Made by a program: the position numbers and the translations under genes
Source: Kaistella gelatinilytica
GTDB lineage: Bacteria; Bacteroidota; Bacteroidia; Flavobacteriales; Weeksellaceae
Length of the DNA: 64,000 nt
Assembly: GCF_015679325.1 (NCBI RefSeq)
Contig: NZ_JADPVI010000004.1
Span: forward strand, 124,001 to 188,000
Direction: 5' to 3'
Notes under the pieces: generated by a model
What the model was told of the DNA's origin: nothing
Database searches by the model: none
Seen by the model: the letters and a program-made list of their open reading frames with translations, nothing else
Part shown: one piece after another, positions 26,798-35,735 of the stretch
Layout: each line of letters starts with the position of its first letter
How positions within the stretch are numbered: the stretch's first letter is position 1

Positions 26798-27937
26798 ATG
26801 AATTTTAAAACTACATTTTTCCTGTTTATTTTCATCCTTTTATTTTCCTGTAAGTCAGAAACAGAAAAAATTGCGGAAAAAACGATTTCGCGGGATGCAG
26901 TGATCGACAGTACGATCAACAGTTTTCAGAAAAAATTATTGACTGCCCAAATTGATTCTGTCTTTTCTAAATATCATTTCAATGGTTCTGTGGCAGTTCT
27001 GAAAGGTGAAAATATTTTATATCAAAAAAGTGAAGGATTTCAAAATTTTAAGGATAAGTCTAAGCTCGACAGCAATTCGGTTTTTGCAATTGCGTCGATC
27101 AGTAAACAGTTTACCGCGGTTCTTATTTTGCTTCAGGAAGATCAGGCCCATCTTAACACAGAAGATAAAATTTCAAAATACTTGAAGGGCTTTGAAAAAG
27201 GTGGCTTTGAAAATATCAGCATTAAGAATTTATTAAATCATACCTCAGGAATCAGTGATTCTGGAAATGGATTGCTTTCAAAACCCGGAGAAAAATTTCA
27301 TTATTCTAACAAGGGATATCGGCTGTTGGGCGAAATTATTGAAAAAATTTCAGGGAAATCTTACGATGAAAACGCGCTCGAACTTTTTAAAAAAGTTGGA
27401 ATGAACAATTCTTCTACCGCTAATTTATCGCAGGGAAATCATCTTGCAGGAGCTTTCTTAGGGAATTCGAAAAAACTTCAGGAAATTGCAAATATGCCGA
27501 AACGTCTAGCAAACAAAGAGATCTCCGTTCCTGCCGGCGGAATCTTGACCACCGTTTCTGATCTTCATCTCTGGAATACAAAACTGTATAACGGACAAAT
27601 TCTGAAGCCGGAAACTTTGAAAAAAATGACTGAAAAATCAGCGGATAGAAATCATCCGGTTTTTGGAAAAATGGAATATGGTTTCGGAATTATGATGAAC
27701 AATATGGAACCTCGTTCTTATTTTCATTCGGGTTATGTAAAAGGTGCGCCGTCACTCAATATTTATTATCCGGAAACTAAAACTTCAGTCATCATTTTGT
27801 CCAATATTGCTGATGAGGCGAAAGGAAAAAATGCGATTTTTAATCCGCATAAGGAAATGAAAAAGATTGCAGATTCAGTTCAAAACAAAGTAGTTGAGTT
27901 GCGGACGGAAATGTTGAAACCACTTTCTTCGCTCTAA
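26798..27937 (+). CDS. Beta-lactamase-fold serine hydrolase lipoprotein
   Basis: A 379-residue SPII lipoprotein (lipobox LLFSC, Cys17) with a class C beta-lactamase/DD-peptidase fold. The catalytic motifs are SISK (SxxK, about residue 102), YSNKGY (YxN, about residue 170) and a late HSG ('YFHSGYVKG') in the KTG position. The role could be peptidoglycan or D-peptide cleavage or an esterase-like activity in the periplasm; antibiotic hydrolysis is not implied. It is monocistronic, with its own -7 box and terminator. Confidence 0.85.
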   Translation: MNFKTTFFLFIFILLFSCKSETEKIAEKTISRDAVIDSTINSFQKKLLTAQIDSVFSKYHFNGSVAVLKGENILYQKSEGFQNFKDKSKLDSNSVFAIASISKQFTAVLILLQEDQAHLNTEDKISKYLKGFEKGGFENISIKNLLNHTSGISDSGNGLLSKPGEKFHYSNKGYRLLGEIIEKISGKSYDENALELFKKVGMNNSSTANLSQGNHLAGAFLGNSKKLQEIANMPKRLANKEISVPAGGILTTVSDLHLWNTKLYNGQILKPETLKKMTEKSADRNHPVFGKMEYGFGIMMNNMEPRSYFHSGYVKGAPSLNIYYPETKTSVIILSNIADEAKGKNAIFNPHKEMKKIADSVQNKVVELRTEMLKPLSSL

Positions 27938-27955
27938 TAGATTTGTTTTCATTCC

Positions 27956-27992
27956 AAAAAAAATGGTTTCAGCACTGCCGAAACCATTTTTT
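27956..27992. terminator. Bidirectional terminator
   Basis: The stem AAAAATGGTTTC/GAAACCATTTTT with a 9-nt loop lies between the convergent serine hydrolase and PA2169-type genes. Confidence 0.85.
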
Positions 27993-28012
27993 AATGCTAT
28001 CTCTGAAATTTT

Positions 28013-28456
28013 TTAGGATTGAAAACCATCCATCACTTTTAATGATGCTAAAGCTTTGTCTACAGAATTTTTCTGAGTTTGAACCATATCTTTTACATCT
28101 TGTGGTAAAACTTCTTTGGTTAACATGTCTCCGTACTCTGCGGAAAATGCTTCTTCACCACGAATTGCTTCTGCGTAGATCGCATTGTCTCCATCTGTAA
28201 ATGCGTCTCTGATTGCGATCCAGGTTCTGTGTAGATCTCCCACAATACTTGTTCCTTTGTGCGGTTCGCCACCATATTTTGAAATTAATTCTTTGATATG
28301 ATGTCCGAAATCATATCTGTTTTGAGCTTGAGCATCAAAATAAGATTTAAGAGAAGTGTGCTCAATTTTTTCAGCAACTTCTTTATATCCTTTCTCAGCG
28401 TCGTAATTTTTGGTCAGTAAATCGTTTAATAAGCTAACTACTTTGTCGTTTTCCAT
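28013..28456 (-). CDS. PA2169 family four-helix-bundle protein (DUF2383)
   Basis: A 147-residue, all-helical protein from ATG 28456 (MENDKVVSLLNDLL...); an in-frame ATG at 28501 would add 15 poorly fitting residues. 'DAEKGYKEVAEKIEH', 'YFDAQAQNRYDFGHHIKELI' and the 'IRGEEAFSAEYGDML' helix match the ferritin-like PA2169/DUF2383 family. Such genes are often induced under stress, but the function is unsettled. It is separated from the gene downstream by a shared terminator. Confidence 0.82.
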   Translation of the reverse strand: MENDKVVSLLNDLLTKNYDAEKGYKEVAEKIEHTSLKSYFDAQAQNRYDFGHHIKELISKYGGEPHKGTSIVGDLHRTWIAIRDAFTDGDNAIYAEAIRGEEAFSAEYGDMLTKEVLPQDVKDMVQTQKNSVDKALASLKVMDGFQS

Positions 28457-28569
28457 TGTAATATTTTTTAATGTTATTTCCTTCATTAGTGCACAAAACA
28501 TTCCAATTTCCGAGGAATAGTAAGATTTAACTTAGTTTAACAATAGTGAATTTCTCGATGAAAAAAAAA

Positions 28570-31518
28570 TTAAAATTCGAACTCTCCGATCAAAACACCA
28601 TCGCCGTTTCCTTCTTTTGATTTTTTCTGATTTTGAAAAATAACGAGTTTTCTTTCCTGTTTACCAGTAGCGTAATTAAGATAGATCTCCGCTAAGATTG
28701 CAGTTGGTCCACTCAAAGTCACCTGGTTTTCTCCATAGAAATTGGTTTCTATTTTATATTTTCCTTTGATGGCTTTCTTTAATAAAAATTGTTCCGGTCC
28801 GAATCCTCCCGTGAAATCATCGCTCAATCTTCCGCCAAGCGCCGTTTTTTTATTAGAATACATGCATTTTTCTCCGTTCGGATCGGTCACCCAAAGATCA
28901 ATATCGGTATTGTCTTTATTCCAGTTCAGAACGACGCGAATATTGACAGGTAGATCTGTTATTAATTTTGGATTAATTTTACTTAGATCGAGTTTATTAC
29001 CGTTTCTGGAGATCAATTCATTCAATTCCATGATGATGGTTTCTTCTATTCCGTTATCTCGGTTTGCGAGTTCCTGCGTGTACGATCTATTCAAAATTTT
29101 GTAAAGATTATTCAATGCTTCCTGTGGTTTCCCCTCATCTTCCAATGCCAATGCATAATCGCGGTAACTCTGAGGATCCATCGGTCGCCACTCCATAATT
29201 TTTTTGGCGATCCAGACTTGTTTGTCGTTGATATTCTGTTCTTTTAATTTGTAAACCAGGAGCTTGTACAGTTCTTCATTTTCAAGATCCAGATCCGCAA
29301 TTGAACTCAAAACCTTTAAACCTAATTTTCTATTATTTTGTTGAAAGAGCAGATTTGCCACATCAAAATAGAAAGTCGGTGTTTGAATGTAATTTTTTCT
29401 TTGCACCAAATATTGCGTATAAATACTTTCTGCGGAATTTAATTTGTCAAAAAACTTCATGTATTCCTGATCAGATTTCACATCGATGGTTGTGATCTTT
29501 CCTTTTGCGATGTTTTCTTTTTCAGCGGATTTGTCATTACTGACTTCATCGTCACTCCTGCTTTTATTACTGGCTGAACTAATTCCTCTAACTGTGACTA
29601 CTTCCTGAATATCTTGAGTCCTCTCTTCAGAATTATTTCCACGAATTTGAACCCCCTGAACCTGACCGGATAATTCGTTGTGAACTTCAGAATTATTGAC
29701 TGATGGCGCTTGATTTTGACGACCCAATGGTTTTGGATATTTTTTCGGACTTTTAAAATCAGTATTCGACCATTTTTTCAGATCTTCTGTCATCAGTTCC
29801 GCTTTCTCCATTAAATTCGTCATTCGGGCATCTCTTTGATCTCGGTTTCCTTTTATGATTTGATCATATTCTGCCCGCAATTCTGCAGGTGGAAAAATTT
29901 CGTAACGTGCATAATCCTGTACATTTTCTAAGACAATTAAACTCGTGCTATTGGTGGCGATACCAAATTGCTTACCTAATTCCTGAATGTCTTCTTTATT
30001 TTTCTCTCCAAAAAGCTCCAGTTCAGAAATCTTTTTTTGTGCCCAAAATTTCGAAATATCCCAGTCTTTGGTGCTTTGGTTTTCAGCATTAATGGTTATT
30101 ACTTTTTCTTGAGAAACCTGATTTCCAAAGCCGAAAAGTAAAGTGATTGAAGTTTTTCCCTGATTTGAAATCCCTGTCAATACCAGATTATTATTAACAG
30201 TTTGTGGAAGTTGTGGATAAACTTCACTCAAATTCGAACCAGGTGTAATACCCAGAAATTTTAGATTTTGGAAAAGCAATTTTTTTACCTCCTGCGGAGG
30301 TGAGTTTTGATTGATATTTAAGAGTTCACCACCTGTTTTTAAACTGATGAATTTCATCTGACTGAAGTTAGATTTCGGCGAAGAAATGATGGTATAAACG
30401 GGTTTTCTTAAAGTTAGATTTAAATCTCCAAAAGTAGACAGGCCATCGGAAAAGAGAAAATACTCCTCTACATTCAGACTCTTTATTTCTCCGAAGTCTG
30501 TTCCTCCATCGTAGGTTAGAGTCTTTAAAAAAGTTTTTAATTCCGTCCAGTTTCCATTAGTAATTTTAAAGCTTTTGCTTTCTTCAAATTCATTGCTAAG
30601 AAGTGATAATTTGACATTGATATTTTTTGCCACTTTAAAATATTCATCCAGTAACTCAAATTCTTTTTCGTGATCGCGTTTTAAACCACTCAAAGAATTG
30701 TCCCAAATAATGCCGATCGTCTGCGGAATTTTTTTTGAAATTGAAGAAGCCGTCACGGGGATATTTGCCAAAAAATAAAATTGATCGCCACTCGCTTTCT
30801 GCATCAAAACAGAATTTTCTTCATTATTTTGAGGAAGATTAATTCGCAGGTTTTCTGTCGTTTTATAATTAGATTTTTTAATTTCCGCAACCCAAACATT
30901 TCCATTCTTTTTAAAATCAAAACTTCCATCGGGTCTTTCTTCTAATTGTGGCATTGTGCTGTTTTCAAAAACCGTAGTTTTTAAACTAAAAAAAGGAATA
31001 GAAGCTTTATAATCCAGCGGTAAAAAATACTCGAGATTATTTCCCGATTTTTTTAATTCTTGATTATAAGTAATTTGAACGGTTCTTTCTCCATTGGCGA
31101 GAACGGGATAAATACGCGTCCGAAAATTATTTCCCTCTACTTTTTCCAAAATTCCGGGGTCAACTCTTCTTTTCTCAATACTTTCAAAAACTTCTTTCGC
31201 CCTGGCTTTTTCAACGGGAACTGCATTGCGTAATTTCCCATTAATATCTAAAGCATAGCCACTTACGGAAACGTTTTCCGGCAAAGGAAATGTTATTCTA
31301 CCTTCTAATATTCTGCTGGAATTATTTTTGAAAACCATTGTTGCAACGGTGGTAGAAATGTTTCCAGTGATCTTGATGTCATAATTTAAACTTTGAAGAA
31401 TTACCTCGTTATTCATTTTATAATCTCCATTTTTCCCCGCAATTTCCAAGATGGGAATTTGAGCGAAAAACAAATTTGAAAACAGCAAAAACGAGAAGAG
31501 AGTTGACAATTTTTTCAT
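28570..31518 (-). CDS. Exported VIT-domain protein with C-terminal DUF2135
   Basis: A 982-residue protein with a signal peptide ending LFFAQ. The VIT domain (about 25-165) carries 'ATMVFKNNSSRILEGRITFPLPE' and 'KARAKEVFE'. A von Willebrand A-like region follows (about 265-430) and then a long linker. Residues about 610-640 contain 'LSGQVQGVQIRG' and 'IQEVVTVRGISS', which imitate the plug-domain signature of SusC/TonB receptors. A TPR-like helical part and a DUF2135 domain ('LNWNKDNTDIDLWVTDPNGE', about 870-975) close the protein. It is probably periplasmic or surface-exposed. Function unknown. Confidence 0.8.
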   Translation of the reverse strand: MKKLSTLFSFLLFSNLFFAQIPILEIAGKNGDYKMNNEVILQSLNYDIKITGNISTTVATMVFKNNSSRILEGRITFPLPENVSVSGYALDINGKLRNAVPVEKARAKEVFESIEKRRVDPGILEKVEGNNFRTRIYPVLANGERTVQITYNQELKKSGNNLEYFLPLDYKASIPFFSLKTTVFENSTMPQLEERPDGSFDFKKNGNVWVAEIKKSNYKTTENLRINLPQNNEENSVLMQKASGDQFYFLANIPVTASSISKKIPQTIGIIWDNSLSGLKRDHEKEFELLDEYFKVAKNINVKLSLLSNEFEESKSFKITNGNWTELKTFLKTLTYDGGTDFGEIKSLNVEEYFLFSDGLSTFGDLNLTLRKPVYTIISSPKSNFSQMKFISLKTGGELLNINQNSPPQEVKKLLFQNLKFLGITPGSNLSEVYPQLPQTVNNNLVLTGISNQGKTSITLLFGFGNQVSQEKVITINAENQSTKDWDISKFWAQKKISELELFGEKNKEDIQELGKQFGIATNSTSLIVLENVQDYARYEIFPPAELRAEYDQIIKGNRDQRDARMTNLMEKAELMTEDLKKWSNTDFKSPKKYPKPLGRQNQAPSVNNSEVHNELSGQVQGVQIRGNNSEERTQDIQEVVTVRGISSASNKSRSDDEVSNDKSAEKENIAKGKITTIDVKSDQEYMKFFDKLNSAESIYTQYLVQRKNYIQTPTFYFDVANLLFQQNNRKLGLKVLSSIADLDLENEELYKLLVYKLKEQNINDKQVWIAKKIMEWRPMDPQSYRDYALALEDEGKPQEALNNLYKILNRSYTQELANRDNGIEETIIMELNELISRNGNKLDLSKINPKLITDLPVNIRVVLNWNKDNTDIDLWVTDPNGEKCMYSNKKTALGGRLSDDFTGGFGPEQFLLKKAIKGKYKIETNFYGENQVTLSGPTAILAEIYLNYATGKQERKLVIFQNQKKSKEGNGDGVLIGEFEF

Positions 31519-31603
31519 AAGACAGAAGATTTTTTATTTGACATCACGTATTGTTTAAAGTTAAAAAGATTTCCCCTTTTTTACAGAAAAATTTCCCAAA
31601 AAA

Positions 31604-31629
31604 AATCCGGCCCATTTCTGAACCGGATT
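31604..31629 (-). terminator. Terminator of the PadR/membrane protein operon
   Basis: AATCCGG ... CCGGATT with a 12-nt loop; on the minus strand it runs into eight T. The same 26-bp sequence recurs exactly at 32798-32823. Confidence 0.8.
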
Positions 31630-31651
31630 GTTTTGACATATTTCTGTGAAT

Positions 31652-32371
31652 TTAAGAGTAAGAGTTCTCATAATCCTTAACTTTCCTTATTGAAGCTGAG
31701 CGGTCCTGTAACATGAAGTACAGATAAAAAGTGACTGCTGTTTTGAATACAATGCTTGTGACCGCAGCAATAAAAATCTCTGTAGAAAACAAATTAGAGC
31801 CGTGTAAAAAGTCATAGACCACTTTAAAAGAATTGGTTGGAAGTTTTGTGAAGACACCCAAAATTGCAAGTAAAATAGATAAAAGAAAAATATTCAGCAG
31901 CTGATTGTAGAAATATTTTTCTGCCCTTGTTCTTTGTTTACTAATTCTTGAAAAAGCATAAACGAGGATCATTACCACAATTAATATTCCTAACAAAACA
32001 TAAATTACTGCATTGATCATAAAATAGTAATCTTTCATCATAAACTTTGCAGTAAGAAATTGCAATAACATTAGTACAAAAGCTATCGTTAAAGACTTTT
32101 TAAGGAGTTTCTTGTTGATTTCTCTTTGAATTTCCTTTACGATTACAGGTACTTTTCCAAAGGAAAAAAATGATTTTTTCGTGAGACGGAAATCCTTTTG
32201 CCAGATATTTTTAGTAAGTTTAAAGGCTTCATCAAAAGAAATTTCTTCCTCGCGTTGTAATGATTCAACTTGGATTTCAAAATGATCAGTAACTTCCATC
32301 AACACGTCTAGCGGGAGTTTTTTAGATATCAAATAATTACGGATGTGTGTTTTTTCAGAGAGTGTCATCAT
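31652..32371 (-). CDS. Membrane protein partner of the PadR regulator
   Basis: A 239-residue protein. The N-terminal 70 residues are soluble and helical (TLSEKTHIRNYLISKKLPLD, 'FDEAFKLTKNIWQKDFR'). Four or five hydrophobic segments follow, at about 93-110, 117-139, 157-175 and 195-222. The layout, a short cytosolic helical module before membrane helices directly behind a PadR gene, recalls the DUF1700/DUF1129-like permease-prefix proteins coupled with PadR, but I cannot name the family. Its start overlaps the PadR stop by four bases (ATGA), so translation is coupled. Confidence 0.7.
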   Translation of the reverse strand: MMTLSEKTHIRNYLISKKLPLDVLMEVTDHFEIQVESLQREEEISFDEAFKLTKNIWQKDFRLTKKSFFSFGKVPVIVKEIQREINKKLLKKSLTIAFVLMLLQFLTAKFMMKDYYFMINAVIYVLLGILIVVMILVYAFSRISKQRTRAEKYFYNQLLNIFLLSILLAILGVFTKLPTNSFKVVYDFLHGSNLFSTEIFIAAVTSIVFKTAVTFYLYFMLQDRSASIRKVKDYENSYS

Positions 32372-32691
32372 ATTTCAAAAATGGTTTTAAGATTAAACAG
32401 ATAACTTTTCATTTCGGCTTCCTGTTGAACTTGTTGTTTTTTTCCTTTTTCCGTAAGAAAATAATATTTTCTGTCGCGACCATTTACGGTTTCTATACTT
32501 GAATAAATAATGCCGTCATTTTCCAGTTTATGAAGTATTGGATAAAGTGCACCTTCAGTCATTTCCAGCTCACCCTGAGTTAATTCTTTGGCGCGCTGGG
32601 TCATTTGATAACCGTACATTTTTACTTCTTTAACCAAAAGTTTTAGAATGATATTCTGTAAGGTTCCTTTGTAAAGTCCATTTTTTTTCAT
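32368..32691 (-). CDS. PadR family transcriptional regulator
   Basis: A 107-residue winged-helix protein. 'GTLQNIILKLLVKEVKMYGY', 'LTQGELEMTEGALYPILHKL' and 'NGRDRKYYFLTEKGKKQ' are the PadR domain. PadR proteins usually repress their own operon and release on a ligand. Two TATGTAT direct repeats around the -7 box upstream are candidate operator sites. It is the first gene of a two-gene operon with the membrane protein. Confidence 0.92.
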   Translation of the reverse strand: MKKNGLYKGTLQNIILKLLVKEVKMYGYQMTQRAKELTQGELEMTEGALYPILHKLENDGIIYSSIETVNGRDRKYYFLTEKGKKQQVQQEAEMKSYLFNLKTIFEI

Positions 32692-32711
32692 GACTAAAAT
32701 TTAATACCTAA

Positions 32712-32739
32712 CAAATCTATGTATAATTTTCTTATGTAT
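32712..32739 (-). promoter_or_regulatory. Promoter and possible operator of the PadR operon
   Basis: The reverse strand carries TAGATTTG (32719-32712), a TAnnTTTG box 21 bp before the PadR start. Directly upstream, TATGTAT occurs twice on the plus strand (32718-32724 and 32733-32739), 15 bp apart. This spacing and position suit a repressor, but the operator role is inference. Confidence 0.35.
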
Positions 32740-32797
32740 GTAATCTTTTTTGGATTTTTATTAAAAATGACTTAAATCATTTGGACCTAATAAAAAT

Positions 32798-32823
32798 AAT
32801 CCGGCCCATTTCTGAACCGGATT
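32798..32823 (-). terminator. Terminator of the M16 peptidase gene
   Basis: AATCCGG ... CCGGATT, identical over 26 bp to the terminator at 31604-31629, followed on the minus strand by a T-rich tract, 20 bp after the peptidase stop. Confidence 0.75.
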
Positions 32824-32842
32824 TGATCTTATTTTTTGAATT

Positions 32843-35575
32843 TTATTTTTTATTGAAATCTCCTGCGTACACAGAAGTCAAACGATCTAAAGTCAGATAT
32901 TTTCTCAGTGCCGCATTTACTTCCTCCTGTTTTAAATTGGCAATCTTAGAATTTAAAGCGTCATATTCATCTAGAGAAACGCCGTACTGTAATTTTTTAT
33001 TCACCAGATTGATCAGCGTATTATCCATTCCCAACATGGTTTTCTGAATGTTGGCGTAACTTTTTTTGTTGGTCGTAACTTCATCTGCGGTAAAACCGTC
33101 TTTTAAAGCTTTGCTTACTTCATCTTTCACTGCACTTTCTACAGCATCTCTTTTGGTCGGGTTTAATAAGGCATAAAATCCCCAGGACGCTACATCATTA
33201 GAAACAGGGACATTTAAAAATGAACCAACTCCATAACTTATTCCTTCTTTTTCACGCAGTCTCATCGGTAATCTTGCCGATAAAAATCCGCCACTTCCCA
33301 ATATTTCATTAGCCAAAAGTAGCGCCGGATAATCTGCACTCTTCTGATCCATTTTAAAACTTTCTGTTCCTAAAGCCATGGCATTTTCTTTGTCAGGCGT
33401 CAAGAAATTTTTATCAATTTTTTTAGTATCAAAATAGGTAGGTTTTATTTCGGTGTATTTCGATTTTGCATTCCATTTTCCGAAAGTGTTTTCTAAGGAA
33501 GAAGCTGCGATTTTCGGATCAAGATTTCCTAAAACCGTTCCGAATCCGGTGTTCGCACCCATTATGTTTTCGTAGAAATTTACGATTTGATCTCGGGTGA
33601 CTTTTTTGGTATTATCAATTTCTTCCTGTAAAGAGGCAGTGTAAAAAACGCTTTCTTTTGGATATGGCATTGCTAAGCGTTGCAGCTCATTTTGCGCGAG
33701 TGCTTGCGGATCTTTTAGTTGACCTTCTAAAGCAGTCGTATATTCTGAAATTGTTTTAGTTAATTCATTTTGTGGGAAAGTAGAATTAGCCAACATATCT
33801 TTTAAAATATCCATCACCTCCGGATAATTATTTTTGTAAGTTGACAAACTGATAAATAAGTTCTGTCCACTAATTCTTGTGTCAATAGATGATTTTAATT
33901 GATCAAGTTTATCCTGAATCTGCTCTTTTGTTTTGGTCTTGGTTCCTGCTTTCAAAAGATCTGCAGTTAAGTCGCCAATTGTATTTTTACCGGCCAGATC
34001 TTTTTCGTTTCCGAGCAGAAACTTAAAAGTAGCCATTACTTTATCACCTTTTACTTCTTTATTGATGAGGCCATATTTCATTCCGTTGGAAAGAACGCCT
34101 TCTGTTACATTTTTCTTCAGATTCGCAATAGAAGCTTCAAACGGTGCAGCTTCTTTTTCTAAATCTTTTCCCTTATAATTAGAGGTTAAAGAGGCGATTT
34201 GGTCAGGTTGAAATTCTGAAGGTTTCACCCGCATTTCATTGGCACTCGGTACAAAAAGCCCGATTGTTCTGTTGTTGCTTTTAAAATATTTCTGCGCCAC
34301 ACTTTTAATGTCTGCAAGGGTCAGTTTTTCTACATTGTCGCGATATAAAAATGACAGTTTGTAATTCCCTGCTCCGACAATTTCCGTCAGAGAGATCGCA
34401 TAACCGATCGTATTATTTTTGGTGTCTGAAATCTGTTTTACAAGTTTTGATTTTGCGCGTGCTAAATCTTCTTCTGTATAATTAGTAGTGGCGATTTTAT
34501 CTAATTCAGTTTTTACCAATTTTTCAGTGACGTCTAAATTTTTGTCTTTCGGCACATCAAAGTTGAAATACATCATCCCCGGATCTCTTGATTCTGGAGA
34601 ATAAGCCCAGATCGCGGAAACTTTTTGTGTTTCTACCAAACTTTTGTATAAATATCCAGAAGGATTTCCTGTTAAAATTTCACTCAAAGCTGCCAAAGCT
34701 GCAAAATCTTTATCGGCGTACGCAGAAGTATGATAAGCTGCGGCAACCAGTTTACTTTCTCCGGCGCGGTTCAGAACTACCGTTTTTTCTCCGTCTTGTG
34801 GTGGTTCTACTGTGTAAGTTCCGCCCAGTTCTCTGGTTGGTTTTGGTAAGTTTGAAAAATTTTCCGCAATATATTTTAAAGCGTTGTTTTCATCAAATTT
34901 TCCCGCAATGATCAGGGTTGCATTGTCGGGTTGATAATATTTTTCGTAAAATTTTCGGAGCGTATTTGCTTTTACTCGCTCGATATCCTCTTTGCTTCCA
35001 ATCGTAGAATTTCCGTAATTATGCCACATGTACGCCGTAGAAAATACCTTTTCCATCAAAACGCCGGAAGGATTGTTTTCCCCGATCTCAAATTCATTTC
35101 TAACCACAGAAAATTCTTTGTCTAAGTCGGTTTGCAAAATGGTCGCGTTGATCATTCGATCGGCTTCCATATTAATTGCCCACTTCAGATTCTCATCATT
35201 AGAAGGAAAAATTTCGTAATAATTGGTTCGGTCATAATAAGTGGTTCCGTTTGCAGCACCGCCTTTGTCGGATAATTGTTTCTTAATATCACCCAGGTTT
35301 TTCGTGCTTTTAAAAAGCATGTGTTCCAGCAAATGCGCCATTCCTTTTTCTCCATAACCTTCATCTTTGGAACCTACATGGTAAATAATGTTAACGACCA
35401 TATTGCTCTGTGAACCGTCTGGAATCAACAAAACTCTCATTCCGTTGGTTAAAGAATATTCTTTTATTCCTTCAATGTTTCCGACAAATTTCGGAGTTTC
35501 GGTTTTTTGAGCAAACGTAAAATTGGAAAGTGCGAATGTTCCCATTAAACTTAGACCCAGTAGAAGTTTTTTCAT
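32843..35575 (-). CDS. M16 (insulinase-type) zinc peptidase, two-domain
   Basis: A 910-residue exported protein with signal peptide ending NFTFAQ. The inverted zinc motif HLLEH (His81, Glu84, His85), with the downstream Glu in the 'ATILQTDLDKEFSVVRNEFEIGEN' region, marks an active N-terminal M16 domain. A second M16 domain without the zinc motif (from about residue 490, 'LKKNVTEGVLSNGMKYGLIN') completes the clam-shell. It probably degrades peptides in the periplasm. Monocistronic; its terminator lies just downstream. Confidence 0.93.
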   Translation of the reverse strand: MKKLLLGLSLMGTFALSNFTFAQKTETPKFVGNIEGIKEYSLTNGMRVLLIPDGSQSNMVVNIIYHVGSKDEGYGEKGMAHLLEHMLFKSTKNLGDIKKQLSDKGGAANGTTYYDRTNYYEIFPSNDENLKWAINMEADRMINATILQTDLDKEFSVVRNEFEIGENNPSGVLMEKVFSTAYMWHNYGNSTIGSKEDIERVKANTLRKFYEKYYQPDNATLIIAGKFDENNALKYIAENFSNLPKPTRELGGTYTVEPPQDGEKTVVLNRAGESKLVAAAYHTSAYADKDFAALAALSEILTGNPSGYLYKSLVETQKVSAIWAYSPESRDPGMMYFNFDVPKDKNLDVTEKLVKTELDKIATTNYTEEDLARAKSKLVKQISDTKNNTIGYAISLTEIVGAGNYKLSFLYRDNVEKLTLADIKSVAQKYFKSNNRTIGLFVPSANEMRVKPSEFQPDQIASLTSNYKGKDLEKEAAPFEASIANLKKNVTEGVLSNGMKYGLINKEVKGDKVMATFKFLLGNEKDLAGKNTIGDLTADLLKAGTKTKTKEQIQDKLDQLKSSIDTRISGQNLFISLSTYKNNYPEVMDILKDMLANSTFPQNELTKTISEYTTALEGQLKDPQALAQNELQRLAMPYPKESVFYTASLQEEIDNTKKVTRDQIVNFYENIMGANTGFGTVLGNLDPKIAASSLENTFGKWNAKSKYTEIKPTYFDTKKIDKNFLTPDKENAMALGTESFKMDQKSADYPALLLANEILGSGGFLSARLPMRLREKEGISYGVGSFLNVPVSNDVASWGFYALLNPTKRDAVESAVKDEVSKALKDGFTADEVTTNKKSYANIQKTMLGMDNTLINLVNKKLQYGVSLDEYDALNSKIANLKQEEVNAALRKYLTLDRLTSVYAGDFNKK

Positions 35576-35686
35576 GTTTTTATTTTTAATATTACCAAAT
35601 TTAATACTATTCTTTAATGTATTGATACTGAAAATTATAAATGTTTGTTAAATATCTAATTATTGCGATTAAAATTTAAATAAAAA

Positions 35687-35714
35687 AATCCGGAATTCCA
35701 TAAGGATCCGGATT
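35687..35714 (-). terminator. Terminator of the M64 peptidase operon
   Basis: ATCCGGA/TCCGGAT stem. On the minus strand it is followed by seven T. It uses the same AATCCGG/CCGGATT core as the two terminators downstream. Confidence 0.75.
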
Positions 35715-35735
35715 GTTATGAATTAAAAAATAAAT

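Noticed and set aside
26798-27937. Resistance-type class C beta-lactamase
   Set aside because: Serine hydrolase motifs are present but it is a lipoprotein with HSG in place of KTG, so antibiotic resistance cannot be claimed.
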